A stretch of 64,000 bases of DNA from CAZMVY01 sp964617875 (GTDB lineage: Bacteria > Planctomycetota > Phycisphaerae > UBA1845 > PWPN01). Of the stretch, positions 32,710 through 41,491 are shown piece by piece. Positions within the stretch are counted from its first letter, which is position 1; the number at the start of each line of letters is the position of its first letter. A model generated the notes under the pieces. That model was not told the DNA's origin. It made no database searches and was given only the letters and a program-made list of their open reading frames with translations. Location: positions 30,463 through 94,462 of the forward strand of contig CAZUAI010000009.1 of NCBI GenBank assembly GCA_964617875.1. The letters are read 5' to 3'. A program made the position numbers and the translations under genes.

Positions 32710-35343
32710 ATGACAAACGCGGGATCTGGAACCCCCGACCCGTCGCCGTCATGGCGACGCTGCCGGCCGGCGCTGGTCGTGTTTCTGCTCGCCGTGACCG
32801 CCGGGCTGCCGTCGCTGCGCGGCGGGTTCTTTGGCGGAGATGATCGCGATCTCATCCTCAACTTCGGCCTCATCAACCACCCCTCCCTCGAACACGCCTG
32901 GCAGTTGCTCACCGTCAAGGCGCATCGGTTCCTCTACCAGCCGGTACCGCTGCTGACCTTCGCGGGCGAATTCAAGCTGCTCGGCTGGCTGGGGCTCAGC
33001 CCCCTGCCCGAGGCGGCCAACTCGGGCGCATGGTTGCTCCACCTGACCAACGTGCTGATTCACACCACCAACGCTTTGCTGGTCTGGCGGCTGATCCGGC
33101 GGCTCCATGAGGACCGGCGCGTCGCGTTCGTCGCCGCCGTGCTGTTCGCGGTGCATCCGCTCGCCGTCGAGGCAACGGCATGGCTCAACGGGCGGATGAC
33201 ATCCCTGTCGGCGATGTTCTGTCTGGCGGCGTTGAACACCATGGAGGCGTGGGCCCGTGCCGGCGTTTCGGGGCCGGGGTCGCCGGGGCAAGCGCGCGAT
33301 CCCGAACCCCCGGACCCCGGATCCCGACCCCCGACCCCAAAGCCCGAGATGCGGCGCCGCACACTGCTCCCGGTGCTCGTCATCCTCTTCGTCATGCTCG
33401 CGATGACCAGCAAGGTGCAGGTCGGGCTGCCGGCGCTGATGCTTGTGCTGCCGCTGGCGCGTCGCCGGTGGCCGAGCCGCCCGTGGTGGGCCCTCTGGGC
33501 GGTGTGCGCGGCGATCACCGTCGGCTTCGCGGCGCTGAACTTCTCGTTGACCAGCCGAACGCACCTGGTGACCGCCGCCGCCGAAACCCTCAAGGGCTCG
33601 CGGTTCGCGCGGACGAGCTTCGCGCTCGGCTGGTATCTGCAGCGGTACGTCTGCCCCGTGGGGCTGGCCTACGTACATCCCACCGAACCGCTGGTCACCT
33701 GGTCCAGCCCCGGCGTGCAAACCGGGCTGGCGACGCTCGTCGCGGCGACGGCGATTGCGGTCGTCTCGCTGCGATGGTCGCGTGCGGGAGCGCTGGGATT
33801 TGCCTGGTTTCTGGCGGCGGTGGCGGCAACGCTGCCGCTGATCCCATCGCGCAACGTGGCGGTCGCGGAGCGGTACACCTACCTGCCGAACATCGGCCTC
33901 GACTGGGCGGTGGCGGCGTTTGCGGTATTCGTCTGGCGGCGGCTGCGTTCGCGCACCGCAAGGTTCGCGGTGGGCGGCATCGGCGCCGCGTACGCCCTCG
34001 CTCTGCTCGCAACCACGTGGCGTGTTGCGTCGTTCTATCGCAACGACCTGGCGGGCGATCTCCGTGTCGTGCAGGTGTACCCCCGCTCCTCGCGCGTCTG
34101 GGAATCGCTCGCATGGACGTACCACCGGGCCGGCCGCTACACCGACGCGATCGACGCCGCCCGGCGCGAACTCGCGAACCACCCGGAACGGGCCGGCCGT
34201 GCCTGCCAGGCAATCGGCATGAGCGAGCTGGAACTTGGTCAGACGAACAAGGCGATCGAGACGCTGCAGGCCGCCGTGCGCGCGGAACCCGGGGATGGCA
34301 AGGCATGGTATCGCCTTGCCAGGGCGCACGAACAGGCGGGCGACTTCGACCAAGCCATCGAGAATTACCGCAGCGCGATCGACCGCATGCCGAACCACGG
34401 CCCGAGCCACGCGGCACTCGCGAACCTTCTCCGGCGCCGGGGCCGGATTGACGAGGCAGTCCGCTGCTACGAACGCGTCCTCGCGAACAACCCGTACGAT
34501 TCGCCGGCCGCTCTCGCGATGGCGGAGATCGACATCGCGGCGGGGCGTACCGGCAAGGCCGCCGCCCGCCTCGAACGGCTCGTGTCGTGGATGCCCGAGA
34601 ATTGGATTGCGTGGACGAACCTCGGCGTCTGCTACGCGAACCAGGGCCGCGAAGCCGACGCCGTGGCAGCCTACCGGCGAGCACTGGCGGCCAACCCACA
34701 GGCCGACACGGCCGCGCTCAACCTCGCCGGCATCCTCCTGCGGCAGGGCGACGCGGCCGGGGCCGGCTCGCTGCTCGATCGGCTGACGGCAGGCAACAAC
34801 GACCGGACCATGCTCTGGGCCGTCCATGACCTGCTCGTGACGTACGGCCAGGCGGCAAAGGCCGAGCAGCTATGGTCCGACGCGGCAAAACGCGAGCCCG
34901 GGGCGACCGACCTGCGGGCGGCGCGGGCGTGGGCGTGTGTCCTCGGCGGCCACTGGGACACGGCAAAGGAACTCGCGAACGCCGCGACGACCACCGGTCC
35001 GGCACCGCCGCTCGTGCAGATGACGCTCGCCGTGATCGCGATGGCGCAGGGCGATCCGGCCCCGGCGGTCGCGTGGGTAAATCAGACGACGTCTGCCACG
35101 CGACCCGCCCACACGGAGGATCAGACGCGGATGCGCCAGGCCCTGATGGTCTATGGCGAAAGACACCCCGACGAACCGTGGCCGTACTACCTTATGGCCC
35201 GGTTGCTTCAGGCCGAGGGCAATACCGCTGCCGCCGCCGTGGCCATGCGGCTGTTCGGTGAACGCTGCGCGAACCCGACGTGCCGTGAGCAGGCAACGCG
35301 CCTTGGCATCGCAAACCCAGAAGACAAAGGGGCACACCACTGA
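32710..35343 (+). CDS. TMTC-like membrane glycosyltransferase with TPR tail
   Basis: About 877 residues. The N-terminal half has many membrane helices and the GT-C fold features of the TMTC/PMT group: an early acidic pair in GGDDRD and the conserved HPLAVEATAWLNGR region. The C-terminal half is a run of tetratricopeptide repeats (about residues 460-850; AWYRLARAHEQAGDFDQAIENY is typical). It probably transfers sugar from a lipid carrier to exported protein, but this is inference from the fold. Residues about 188-217 are a Pro/Gly-rich insertion of repeat-like DNA between two helices. Start is ATG 32710; a GTG at 32701 lies nine bases after a TAGAAT hexamer and could be a leaderless start. Confidence 0.8.
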   Translation: MTNAGSGTPDPSPSWRRCRPALVVFLLAVTAGLPSLRGGFFGGDDRDLILNFGLINHPSLEHAWQLLTVKAHRFLYQPVPLLTFAGEFKLLGWLGLSPLPEAANSGAWLLHLTNVLIHTTNALLVWRLIRRLHEDRRVAFVAAVLFAVHPLAVEATAWLNGRMTSLSAMFCLAALNTMEAWARAGVSGPGSPGQARDPEPPDPGSRPPTPKPEMRRRTLLPVLVILFVMLAMTSKVQVGLPALMLVLPLARRRWPSRPWWALWAVCAAITVGFAALNFSLTSRTHLVTAAAETLKGSRFARTSFALGWYLQRYVCPVGLAYVHPTEPLVTWSSPGVQTGLATLVAATAIAVVSLRWSRAGALGFAWFLAAVAATLPLIPSRNVAVAERYTYLPNIGLDWAVAAFAVFVWRRLRSRTARFAVGGIGAAYALALLATTWRVASFYRNDLAGDLRVVQVYPRSSRVWESLAWTYHRAGRYTDAIDAARRELANHPERAGRACQAIGMSELELGQTNKAIETLQAAVRAEPGDGKAWYRLARAHEQAGDFDQAIENYRSAIDRMPNHGPSHAALANLLRRRGRIDEAVRCYERVLANNPYDSPAALAMAEIDIAAGRTGKAAARLERLVSWMPENWIAWTNLGVCYANQGREADAVAAYRRALAANPQADTAALNLAGILLRQGDAAGAGSLLDRLTAGNNDRTMLWAVHDLLVTYGQAAKAEQLWSDAAKREPGATDLRAARAWACVLGGHWDTAKELANAATTTGPAPPLVQMTLAVIAMAQGDPAPAVAWVNQTTSATRPAHTEDQTRMRQALMVYGERHPDEPWPYYLMARLLQAEGNTAAAAVAMRLFGERCANPTCREQATRLGIANPEDKGAHH
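33262..33351. repeat. GC-rich degenerate repeat lying in frame inside the TMTC-like gene
   Basis: The stretch is built of variations on gggatccggggt and gggggtc (read on the minus strand) and encodes about 30 residues dominated by Gly, Pro, Arg and Asp. Its composition is unlike the flanking membrane-helix coding sequence. Its length is a multiple of three with no stop, so the frame is kept. Confidence 0.5.
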
Positions 35344-35409
35344 CACCCTCGCATCACAATGTCATGCATTACAACAGGTTACGACGGTCTGGCCGCTTGT
35401 TTGAAGAAG

Positions 35410-35421
35410 CCGGCATGCCGG
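35410..35421. promoter_or_regulatory. 12-bp perfect palindrome upstream of the ECF operon
   Basis: ccggcatgccgg lies 32 bases before the sigma-factor ATG. It could be an operator, but a 12-bp palindrome in GC-rich DNA is weak evidence. Confidence 0.25.
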
Positions 35422-35452
35422 ATGGAAGAAGACGGCACCTGACGGCAACCAT

Positions 35453-36040
35453 ATGAACAACGCGGCGCCGTCGGTGCCGAGTGAGGCGCACGACGTGCCT
35501 GACGATAGGGAACTGGTTCGACAGGTCGGCCGTGGTGATCCGGCGGCGTTCCGCGTGCTCGTCGAGCGTGAGGGGCGTTACCTGTACGGCATCGCCCATG
35601 CGTTGGCGGGCAACCCGGCGGACGCAGAGGATCTGGTTCAGGAGACGTTCGCCGGGGCGATGAAAGGCCGATTTCGCGGGGAGTCGTCGCTGCGGACGTG
35701 GCTGGTGCGGATCCTCGTACGGCAGGCCGCCATGCTGCGACGGTCGCACTGGCGGGACCGGGGGCAGGTATCGCTCGATGCCCCCGAGGCCGAGGAGCGG
35801 ACGGCGGCCGTCGCGACACCGTCCGGAACGCCGAAGGTCGAAGCCGGGCTCGACCTGGCGACAATGCTCGAGAGTCTCTCGCCGGACCACAGGGCGGTCA
35901 TCGTGCTCCGCGAGTTGCACGGGCTGACCTACGAGGAGATGGCGGAAGCCCTGGGAATACCGCGGGGGACCGTCGAATCGAGGCTGCACCGGGCCCGCGA
36001 GGCGTTGCGACGGCGGTTTGAGGGATACCTTCAATCATGA
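35453..36040 (+). CDS. ECF-family RNA polymerase sigma factor
   Basis: A 195-residue sigma-70-family protein with region 2 (about residues 25-95, DAEDLVQETFAGAM and SLRTWLVRILVRQA) and region 4 (about 135-190, LSPDHRAVIVLRELHGLTYEEMAEALGIPRGTVESRLHRAREALRRR). Regions 1.1 and 3 are absent, as expected for an extracytoplasmic-function sigma. It directs polymerase to stress or envelope genes, normally including its own operon. The stop overlaps the anti-sigma gene by four bases. No ribosome-binding site is obvious. Confidence 0.94.
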   Translation: MNNAAPSVPSEAHDVPDDRELVRQVGRGDPAAFRVLVEREGRYLYGIAHALAGNPADAEDLVQETFAGAMKGRFRGESSLRTWLVRILVRQAAMLRRSHWRDRGQVSLDAPEAEERTAAVATPSGTPKVEAGLDLATMLESLSPDHRAVIVLRELHGLTYEEMAEALGIPRGTVESRLHRAREALRRRFEGYLQS

Positions 36041-36486
36041 CGTGCGATCAACTGAGTCAGATCCACCGCTATCACGACGGCGAACTCTCGCCGCCGCAGC
36101 GGGCCGAGGTCGAGGCACACCTCGCCGCGTGCGTCGAGTGCCGCCGTGCGCTGGCCGACCTGCAGCGGTTGTCGTCGCTGATCGCGGCGGCGCCGATGGC
36201 CGAGATGCCGGCGGAGGCCCTGCAGCGAATGGCGGATGCCGGGGCGGCGGCGATGGATCGGGGCATCGTGCGGATCGCCGGCTGGCTGACGGCGGCCGCC
36301 GCCGCGGTCATCGCCGGGGCGTTGCTGTACTGGCCAGGCGAGTACGCCAACGGCGAGGCGCAGGCGACGGTGTGGGAGACGGTGGCGGTGACGTCGCCGA
36401 TTGCGGCCGTCGAAGATACCCGGCCGGAGCTGCTCACTGTGGCACAATGGATGGAAGATGAATTGTCCTCAGGCGAGGAACGGTGA
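36037..36486 (+). CDS. Membrane anti-sigma factor with zinc-finger (ZAS) domain
   Basis: A 149-residue protein. The N-terminal ZAS domain has H-x3-C-x2-C (HLAACVEC) after an upstream His (IHRYHDGELS), the usual zinc/redox site of anti-sigma factors. One membrane helix follows (about 75-100, GWLTAAAAAVIAGALLYW) with a short extracytoplasmic tail. It should hold the sigma factor encoded just before it inactive until a signal releases it. The start overlaps the sigma gene stop by four bases, which fixes their expression ratio. Confidence 0.92.
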   Translation: MTCDQLSQIHRYHDGELSPPQRAEVEAHLAACVECRRALADLQRLSSLIAAAPMAEMPAEALQRMADAGAAAMDRGIVRIAGWLTAAAAAVIAGALLYWPGEYANGEAQATVWETVAVTSPIAAVEDTRPELLTVAQWMEDELSSGEER

Positions 36487-36492
36487 TTCGTG

Positions 36493-37071
36493 ATGGGCAA
36501 GGCCAAGGCCATCATTACGGTGTGCTTCCTGTCCGCTTTTGTGGCGGGGTTGGTCATCGGGATGGAGTCGCGTCAGAAGGGCGCTCTGCCGCCACCGCCC
36601 CGGCCGGGTGGGCACGGCGGATGGCTCACGTCCGCGCTGGGCCTCACGCCGGAACAACAGGAGCAGATGCGACAGATCTGGTCGGATACCGTCGGACGAG
36701 GGGGGCCGGGCCGCGATGACCGGCGGCGGCAGTTGTTCCGCGAACGCGATGAGGCGATCGCGGCGTTGATCCGGCCGGAGGACAAGCCTCGCTACGACGA
36801 AATCCTGAAGAAGCACGCGGAGCAGATGTCGGCGATGGAGCGCGAGTGGCACCGCTCGTTCGAGGCCGCGGTGGAGCGGACGAAAGAGATCCTGACGCCC
36901 GAACAGCGGGCGAAGTACGAAAAGCTGCTGCAGCGTCACGGTCCCGGGGGTCCGCCCCACGAGCGGCACGGCGACCGGGAGCGCGAGCGGGGCCGGCCGC
37001 ACGACGGCAAGCGTGAGCCGGGCCAGCGAGGCGAATATGGAACGACGACCCGCGGAGGCGAAGATGCCTGA
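36493..37071 (+). CDS. Spy/CpxP-like periplasmic protein
   Basis: A 192-residue protein with a signal or anchor helix (AIITVCFLSAFVAGLVIGM). A helical mature part carries two LTPEQ motifs (GLTPEQQEQMRQIW and ILTPEQRAKYEKLLQ), the hallmark of Spy/CpxP periplasmic chaperones and heavy-metal-resistance proteins. The tail is rich in Arg, Gly, His and Asp. In other bacteria such proteins bind unfolded protein or sense envelope stress, which fits a place directly after a sigma/anti-sigma pair. It overlaps the pseudopilin gene by eight bases. Confidence 0.78.
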   Translation: MGKAKAIITVCFLSAFVAGLVIGMESRQKGALPPPPRPGGHGGWLTSALGLTPEQQEQMRQIWSDTVGRGGPGRDDRRRQLFRERDEAIAALIRPEDKPRYDEILKKHAEQMSAMEREWHRSFEAAVERTKEILTPEQRAKYEKLLQRHGPGGPPHERHGDRERERGRPHDGKREPGQRGEYGTTTRGGEDA

Positions 37072-37768
37072 CCAGGCGGCCGCCCATCGACGGGCGGCGG
37101 GGAGGCCGGTTCGGATGGTGCATACCGGGAGCCAGACTGTGAAGAGAACCAGAGGATTCACGCTGATCGAGTTGCTCGTTGTCGTGGCGATTATCGCCCT
37201 GCTGGTGGGAATCCTGACGCCGTCGCTGGCGAAGGTTCGCACGCAGAGCCGGCGGGTGACGTGCGCCACGCAGCTTCACCAGGTGGGCCTCGCCATGATG
37301 GCCTACATGCACGACAGCCGCGACCGCATGCCCTTCATCTCGTACATGCCGTCGCTCGGCCCTGGACCGCTGACGACGGACAACCCGATCTGGTTTGCCG
37401 ACGTCCTGGCGCCGCACCTGAAGGGACAGAAGGACGTGCTCCAGTGCCCCGACGACAAGCCGGGGGCGACGGATCGCAAGGCGCCAAGCGTGGGCCTCAG
37501 CTACTACCAGACGGAGCGGTCGAGCTACGGGTATCGCTTTCGGCTGATGGGGCTGACGCCCGCCGAGTTCAGCGAGCAGAACCCCAACCTGCCGGAATGG
37601 CACCACCATCCGAGGCGTCCTAACGAGCCCGACCGCCCACGCCCCAAGGTCGCGCCGGCCACGATCTGGTTTGCGTGCGATTATGACAACTTCCACGGCA
37701 AAGAGGGGCAGATGGGGGCCCGACGTTACGTTTACATTGACGGACACGTGAGCGATTACGAGAACTAG
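37064..37768 (+). CDS. Type IV pilin-like (pseudopilin) protein
   Basis: About 234 residues. The prepilin leader ends KRTRG, followed by FTLIELLVVVAIIALLVGIL, the N-methylation and membrane segment, with Glu at +5. The rest is a globular domain containing CATQLHQVG and YMHDSRDRMP and ending with the late DGHVSDYEN motif found in planctomycete DUF1559-type proteins. ATG 37064 has GGAGG five bases before it. Two other starts with ribosome-binding sites (ATG 37115 and GTG 37139) are open, and the last would give a typical six-residue leader. No pilus machinery genes are nearby, so it is probably a surface or sorting protein within the ECF operon. Confidence 0.85.
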   Translation: MPDQAAAHRRAAGRPVRMVHTGSQTVKRTRGFTLIELLVVVAIIALLVGILTPSLAKVRTQSRRVTCATQLHQVGLAMMAYMHDSRDRMPFISYMPSLGPGPLTTDNPIWFADVLAPHLKGQKDVLQCPDDKPGATDRKAPSVGLSYYQTERSSYGYRFRLMGLTPAEFSEQNPNLPEWHHHPRRPNEPDRPRPKVAPATIWFACDYDNFHGKEGQMGARRYVYIDGHVSDYEN

Positions 37769-37778
37769 GAGAACGAGC

Positions 37779-38492
37779 ATGAGCACAGCGTTTCTGCACA
37801 GCCGAAAGACGCTCTATGTGGCGATCGGCATCCTCGCCATCGCCGGGGGCGGCTGGGCGGTCGCGAGGATGGCGAAGAACAAGGCGCCCTCCGTTCCCAA
37901 GGACCTCACGGTCGAGGCCCTTCAGAAGGTGGCGGCCGCCGATCCCGGCAAGGCCTTCGAAAAGGTCCACGAGGTCATGCACAACAGCAACCTGACGGAG
38001 GAGCAGCGCCACCAGGTGATGGAAAACGCGCACGCCGTCATGGAAGCCCAGATGGACAAGCGGCTCGACGAGTACTTCACCGCTCCCGAGAACCAACGCG
38101 TCGCAATCCTCGACAGGCAGATCGACGAGATGCAGGCCCGCATGAAGGACTGGGAAAAGCGCCGCGCGGAGCACGAGAAAGAACGCGCCGCTCGCAACGC
38201 CAGCGGCGGCCCGTCCGGCGGCGGTGCGACGGCGGCCGGCGGCGGAAATCCGGGCGGCCCGACCGCCGGGTCCGGCGGCCCCGGCCCGGGCGGCGATCGT
38301 CGCTGGGGCGGGCCGCGTGGGGAGCCGACCCGCCAGCAGCGCAAGGAGCGGTTCGAGTCGCGCAATCCCGATTCGATGGCCCGTCGGATGGCCTACTTCA
38401 CCGCCATGCGCAAGCGGGCGCAGGAACGCGGCATTCAGATGCCTGGTTTCATGGGTCGAGGTCCTGGCGGCCCCGGCGGCGGCCGGCCGTAG
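37779..38492 (+). CDS. Membrane-anchored helical protein with Gly/Pro-rich tail
   Basis: A 237-residue protein of unknown function. A membrane helix near residues 11-31 (LYVAIGILAIAGGGWAVARM) precedes a helical, charged region (about 40-150) with LTEEQRHQVMENAHAVMEAQ, reminiscent of the LTxxQ motif of Spy-like proteins. A Gly/Pro-rich linker follows, then a short basic C-terminal part ending in Gly/Pro repeats. AGGAGA lies six bases before the ATG. Position between the pseudopilin and EF-hand genes suggests an envelope protein in the same regulon. I do not recognise a named family. Confidence 0.7.
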   Translation: MSTAFLHSRKTLYVAIGILAIAGGGWAVARMAKNKAPSVPKDLTVEALQKVAAADPGKAFEKVHEVMHNSNLTEEQRHQVMENAHAVMEAQMDKRLDEYFTAPENQRVAILDRQIDEMQARMKDWEKRRAEHEKERAARNASGGPSGGGATAAGGGNPGGPTAGSGGPGPGGDRRWGGPRGEPTRQQRKERFESRNPDSMARRMAYFTAMRKRAQERGIQMPGFMGRGPGGPGGGRP

Positions 38493-38559
38493 GATCGGAA
38501 TTCGGCGGATCGTGTTTTCGACGTTCGCAGTGTATTGACTTTGATGCAGGAGGTCTATC

Positions 38560-39960
38560 GTGAGCCTTGATCTGACACGCATGATTCGCACGTGGGCGGC
38601 GAGCGCCGCGGTGTTGCTCGTGGTGGGTTTCTATTCGTCGGTGTGGGCCCAGCCGGGCCCCGGCGGCGGCGGATGGTCGCCCGAACGGCAACGGGACATG
38701 ATCCAGCGATTCCCCGGCATCGACGCCGACGGCGACGGGACGATCTCGCCCGACGAGGCCCGCACGTTCTTCCGGCAGCGCGGCCCCGGTCGCGGCGGAC
38801 CACGGCCCTCGGACGCCAACGGCGGTCCGCCGCCGGGCGGTCCGCCCGGGGGCCCCGGGTTTGACGGACGATTCGGGCGTGACGGGCGGGGACGGCGCGG
38901 CGGCCCCGAGGACTTCCGTCGGCGCGCCGAAGAAATCCTGCGGCAGCACCCCGAGGCCGACAAGAACGGCGACGGCCGGCTCAGCTTCGACGAGACGCGC
39001 GAGTACTTCCGCGCCAACCCGCAACTGATGCGCCAGGATATCCTCCGCCGGAACCCGGAGCTGGACACCAACGGGGACGGGCAACTCAGTGACGAGGAAA
39101 TGCAGGCGGGCCGCCGGGCGTTTGATGAGCGGCATCGCGCCGACGAACTGCGCCGCCATCCCGAGGCCGACAAGGATGGCGACGGCAAACTCAGTGACGA
39201 AGAGATGCGGGCGAGCCACGCCGAGCGCGATAACCGCCGGCGCGACGACTACCTTCGCCGTCACCCCGAAGCGGACAGGGACGGCGACGGCAAGCTGAGC
39301 GAGGACGAGATGCGCGCCAGCGAGAACCAGAGGCGCGAGCAGATGCGCAGCCAGTGGCGCGAGGACTACCTGAAGCGGCACCCCGAGGCCGACAAAGACG
39401 GTGACGGCAAGCTCAGCGATGAGGAAATGCAGGCCGTGCGCGAACAGTTCCGCGGTCGCGGGGGCCGCGGTCCGGGCGGCCCCGGCGAGGGCGGCGCGGG
39501 GGCCGGCGGTCCGGGTCAGCCGGGCGACGGCCAGGCACACGGCGCGCCGGGCGATCCGCTCGCGGGCGACCGATCCGGCGGACGCGGAGAGCGGTCCGAC
39601 CGTCGCAGCGGCCGGGCGAGCGAACTGGGCCGCGCCGGCGGCGATTCGTGGGCGAAGTACGTCGAGGAGTTCTGCCAGCGGTATCGGCTGGATGCGTCGC
39701 AGCAGGCGCAGGCACACTCGATCCTCAAGGAATTCACCGCCCGCCGTGCGAAGCTCGCCGCCCAGGAACCTGCGGCCGCGCCGGCGGAAGGCGACAACGA
39801 GAAGGACAAGTCGAAGGCCGACGGCAGGAACGGCGAGTCCAGGAAGGCCCTCGATGCGCTCTTCAAGGAAATGAAGGAGCGCCTCGACCAGATCCCCACG
39901 ACAAGCCAGCGTCAGGCCGCCCCGACGCCAACGGCCGTGCCGACGAGCCAGCCGGCGTAG
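38560..39960 (+). CDS. Secreted protein with six EF-hand calcium loops
   Basis: A 466-residue protein. A GTG start with AGGAGG six bases upstream gives a signal peptide (WAASAAVLLVVGFYSSVWAQ). Six EF-hand loops of the DxDGDGxxxxxE type begin at about D55, D134, D169, D204, D239 and D279. Four of them repeat at exactly 35 residues with nearly the same sequence, including HPEADKDGDGKLSDEEM. Gly/Pro-rich linkers flank the array, and a helical C-terminal part (about 360-450) resembles the Spy-like proteins upstream. It should bind calcium outside the cytoplasm. It is the last gene of the ECF-led operon. Confidence 0.85.
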   Translation: MSLDLTRMIRTWAASAAVLLVVGFYSSVWAQPGPGGGGWSPERQRDMIQRFPGIDADGDGTISPDEARTFFRQRGPGRGGPRPSDANGGPPPGGPPGGPGFDGRFGRDGRGRRGGPEDFRRRAEEILRQHPEADKNGDGRLSFDETREYFRANPQLMRQDILRRNPELDTNGDGQLSDEEMQAGRRAFDERHRADELRRHPEADKDGDGKLSDEEMRASHAERDNRRRDDYLRRHPEADRDGDGKLSEDEMRASENQRREQMRSQWREDYLKRHPEADKDGDGKLSDEEMQAVREQFRGRGGRGPGGPGEGGAGAGGPGQPGDGQAHGAPGDPLAGDRSGGRGERSDRRSGRASELGRAGGDSWAKYVEEFCQRYRLDASQQAQAHSILKEFTARRAKLAAQEPAAAPAEGDNEKDKSKADGRNGESRKALDALFKEMKERLDQIPTTSQRQAAPTPTAVPTSQPA

Positions 39961-40062
39961 AGCGGCGGCCACCGGCCGCAGCCGGCGGCGGAGCAGGATC
40001 ATCGTGCCTGCCCGCCGAATCCGACCGGCTTGTGGGGACCGGACGACAACACGGCACCACGC

Positions 40063-40104
40063 GCGGTTCTCCGAGATCACGTACTCGCGGTCTCGGAGAA
40101 CCGC
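40063..40104. terminator. Bidirectional hairpin terminator between convergent genes
   Basis: A perfect 14-bp inverted repeat (gcggttctccgaga and its complement) with a 14-base loop sits between the EF-hand gene and the convergent BFD gene. There is no clear T run on either strand, so termination could rely on the hairpin or on Rho. Confidence 0.55.
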
Positions 40105-40122
40105 TCGCCTGTTGGGCGTGCA

Positions 40123-40395
40123 TCAGAACGTGTTCTTCGGCCGTCCGCTCTCGATGTACTCCCTGCGGCGGTTCGCGTACTCTTCGGGCGTGAGGTCCGG
40201 CCCGGCCGAAGGGTCGGGCTTTCCCGCCTGCTCGAAGATCCGCTTGAGGATCGGGATGCACCAGCCGCAGCCGGTGCCGGCGCCGAGGCACTCGGACATC
40301 TGCGACGCGCGGGCCGGTCTCGTACGCTCCGCGAAGCTTTGCAGCTTGCGAAGTGTGACGTCGTAACAGTAGCAGATCCTGTCGTCGGGGTTCAT
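40123..40395 (-). CDS. BFD-type [2Fe-2S] protein
   Basis: A 90-residue protein. Four cysteines in the BFD spacing (C8 and C10 in CYC, then C43 and C46 in GCGWC) form a likely [2Fe-2S] site like that of bacterioferritin-associated ferredoxin and the NirB/NifU middle domain; C36 is an extra Cys. It lies 16 bases after the stop of the PAS kinase gene and is the third gene of a lipoprotein-kinase-BFD group. BFD proteins usually release iron from bacterioferritin, but no bacterioferritin gene is here. A redox or iron-linked role with the kinase is possible. Confidence 0.82.
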   Translation of the reverse strand: MNPDDRICYCYDVTLRKLQSFAERTRPARASQMSECLGAGTGCGWCIPILKRIFEQAGKPDPSAGPDLTPEEYANRRREYIESGRPKNTF

Positions 40396-40411
40396 CGTGT
40401 CCGCTCCGCGC

Positions 40412-41491
40412 TCAGCGCAACAAAGAAAGCGGCAGGGAAATCACGGCACGGGTGCCGTGGCCCGGCTCCGACTCGAGCCAAAGGGTACCGCCGAGTTCGC
40501 GCACGACGCCATGGACGACGGCCAGCCCGAGCCCCACGTGCCCGCCGGAACCCCCGGCAAGCGCGCCCTTGGTCGTGAAGAACGGCTGACAGACCCGCTC
40601 GAGCTGGTCCGGCGGGATGCCGACGCCCGTGTCTTCCACAAAGAGACGGATGTCCGCGTCCGTCAGGTGCAGCCGGACCCACAGGTCGCCGCCGTTCGGC
40701 ATGGCCTCGAACGCATTGTCCAGCAGGTTCTGGATCGCCGTCCTGACGTGCCGCAACGGCACGGGCGCGGGCGGGATGGGCTTCGCGTCAACATGCACGC
40801 GGATGCCGTGCTCCTCGAACAGCCCGCGCTGCTCGTCCACGCACTGCCGGACGATGCGGTCCAGATCGGCGACCTCACCGTCCTGCGGCTCGCCGCTGGC
40901 GAAGGTGAGCAGGCTGCGGGTGATCCTGGCGGCGCGGGCGACGGACTCGGCTGTAAGCCGGAGCGCCCGACGGGTGGCGGCCCGGTCCGACGTGTTCATG
41001 GCGAAATCGACGGAAGTCCCGATGCCCCCGAGCAGGTTGTTGAAGTGATGCGCGACGCCGCTGCACAGATTGCCGAGCGCCGCAAGAGTCTGATTCGCGG
41101 CGATCTCCTTCTGCAGGGCGACGCGCCGCGTGATGTCGCGGACGCCGGCGCACATGCCGACGCGAGCGGCCGCGTCGTCGAAGAGCGGGGAGATCGTGAC
41201 CGCGAGGAAGAGCTGCTCGCCGCGGGCGTTCTCGTAGGGAATCTCGAACTCGCTGGTCTCGGCATGAAGAAGCGTCCGGTGAAACAGTCGCAGGGCAAGC
41301 GACTGGTAGGCCGCGGGGACGACGTCCAGCAGCGGCTTGCCGATCATGTCTTCGCTCGATGCGTTGAACAGCCGGGCGGCGGCGGGGTTCCAGATGCGGA
41401 TGCGGAACTCCGTATCCGTGGCGATCAGCGCGAAACCCACGTTCGTGCAGAGTTCGCGGTAGAGGCTGTCGTCGGGCCTTGCGGCGCTCAT
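40412..41491 (-). CDS. Soluble PAS-domain histidine kinase
   Basis: A 359-residue cytoplasmic kinase without membrane helices. A PAS domain (about residues 10-125, FALIATDTEFRIRIWNPAAARLF) is followed by a phospho-acceptor helix in GVAHHFNNLLGG, the form seen in kinases with an FNNLL acceptor box. A complete HATPase domain comes next: N box LLDNAFEAM, DTGVGIP, PFFTTK and GLGLAVVHG. The start overlaps the lipoprotein gene stop by four bases. No response regulator is adjacent, so it may act on the lone receiver at 6814 or one outside the window. Signal unknown. Confidence 0.88.
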   Translation of the reverse strand: MSAARPDDSLYRELCTNVGFALIATDTEFRIRIWNPAAARLFNASSEDMIGKPLLDVVPAAYQSLALRLFHRTLLHAETSEFEIPYENARGEQLFLAVTISPLFDDAAARVGMCAGVRDITRRVALQKEIAANQTLAALGNLCSGVAHHFNNLLGGIGTSVDFAMNTSDRAATRRALRLTAESVARAARITRSLLTFASGEPQDGEVADLDRIVRQCVDEQRGLFEEHGIRVHVDAKPIPPAPVPLRHVRTAIQNLLDNAFEAMPNGGDLWVRLHLTDADIRLFVEDTGVGIPPDQLERVCQPFFTTKGALAGGSGGHVGLGLAVVHGVVRELGGTLWLESEPGHGTRAVISLPLSLLR

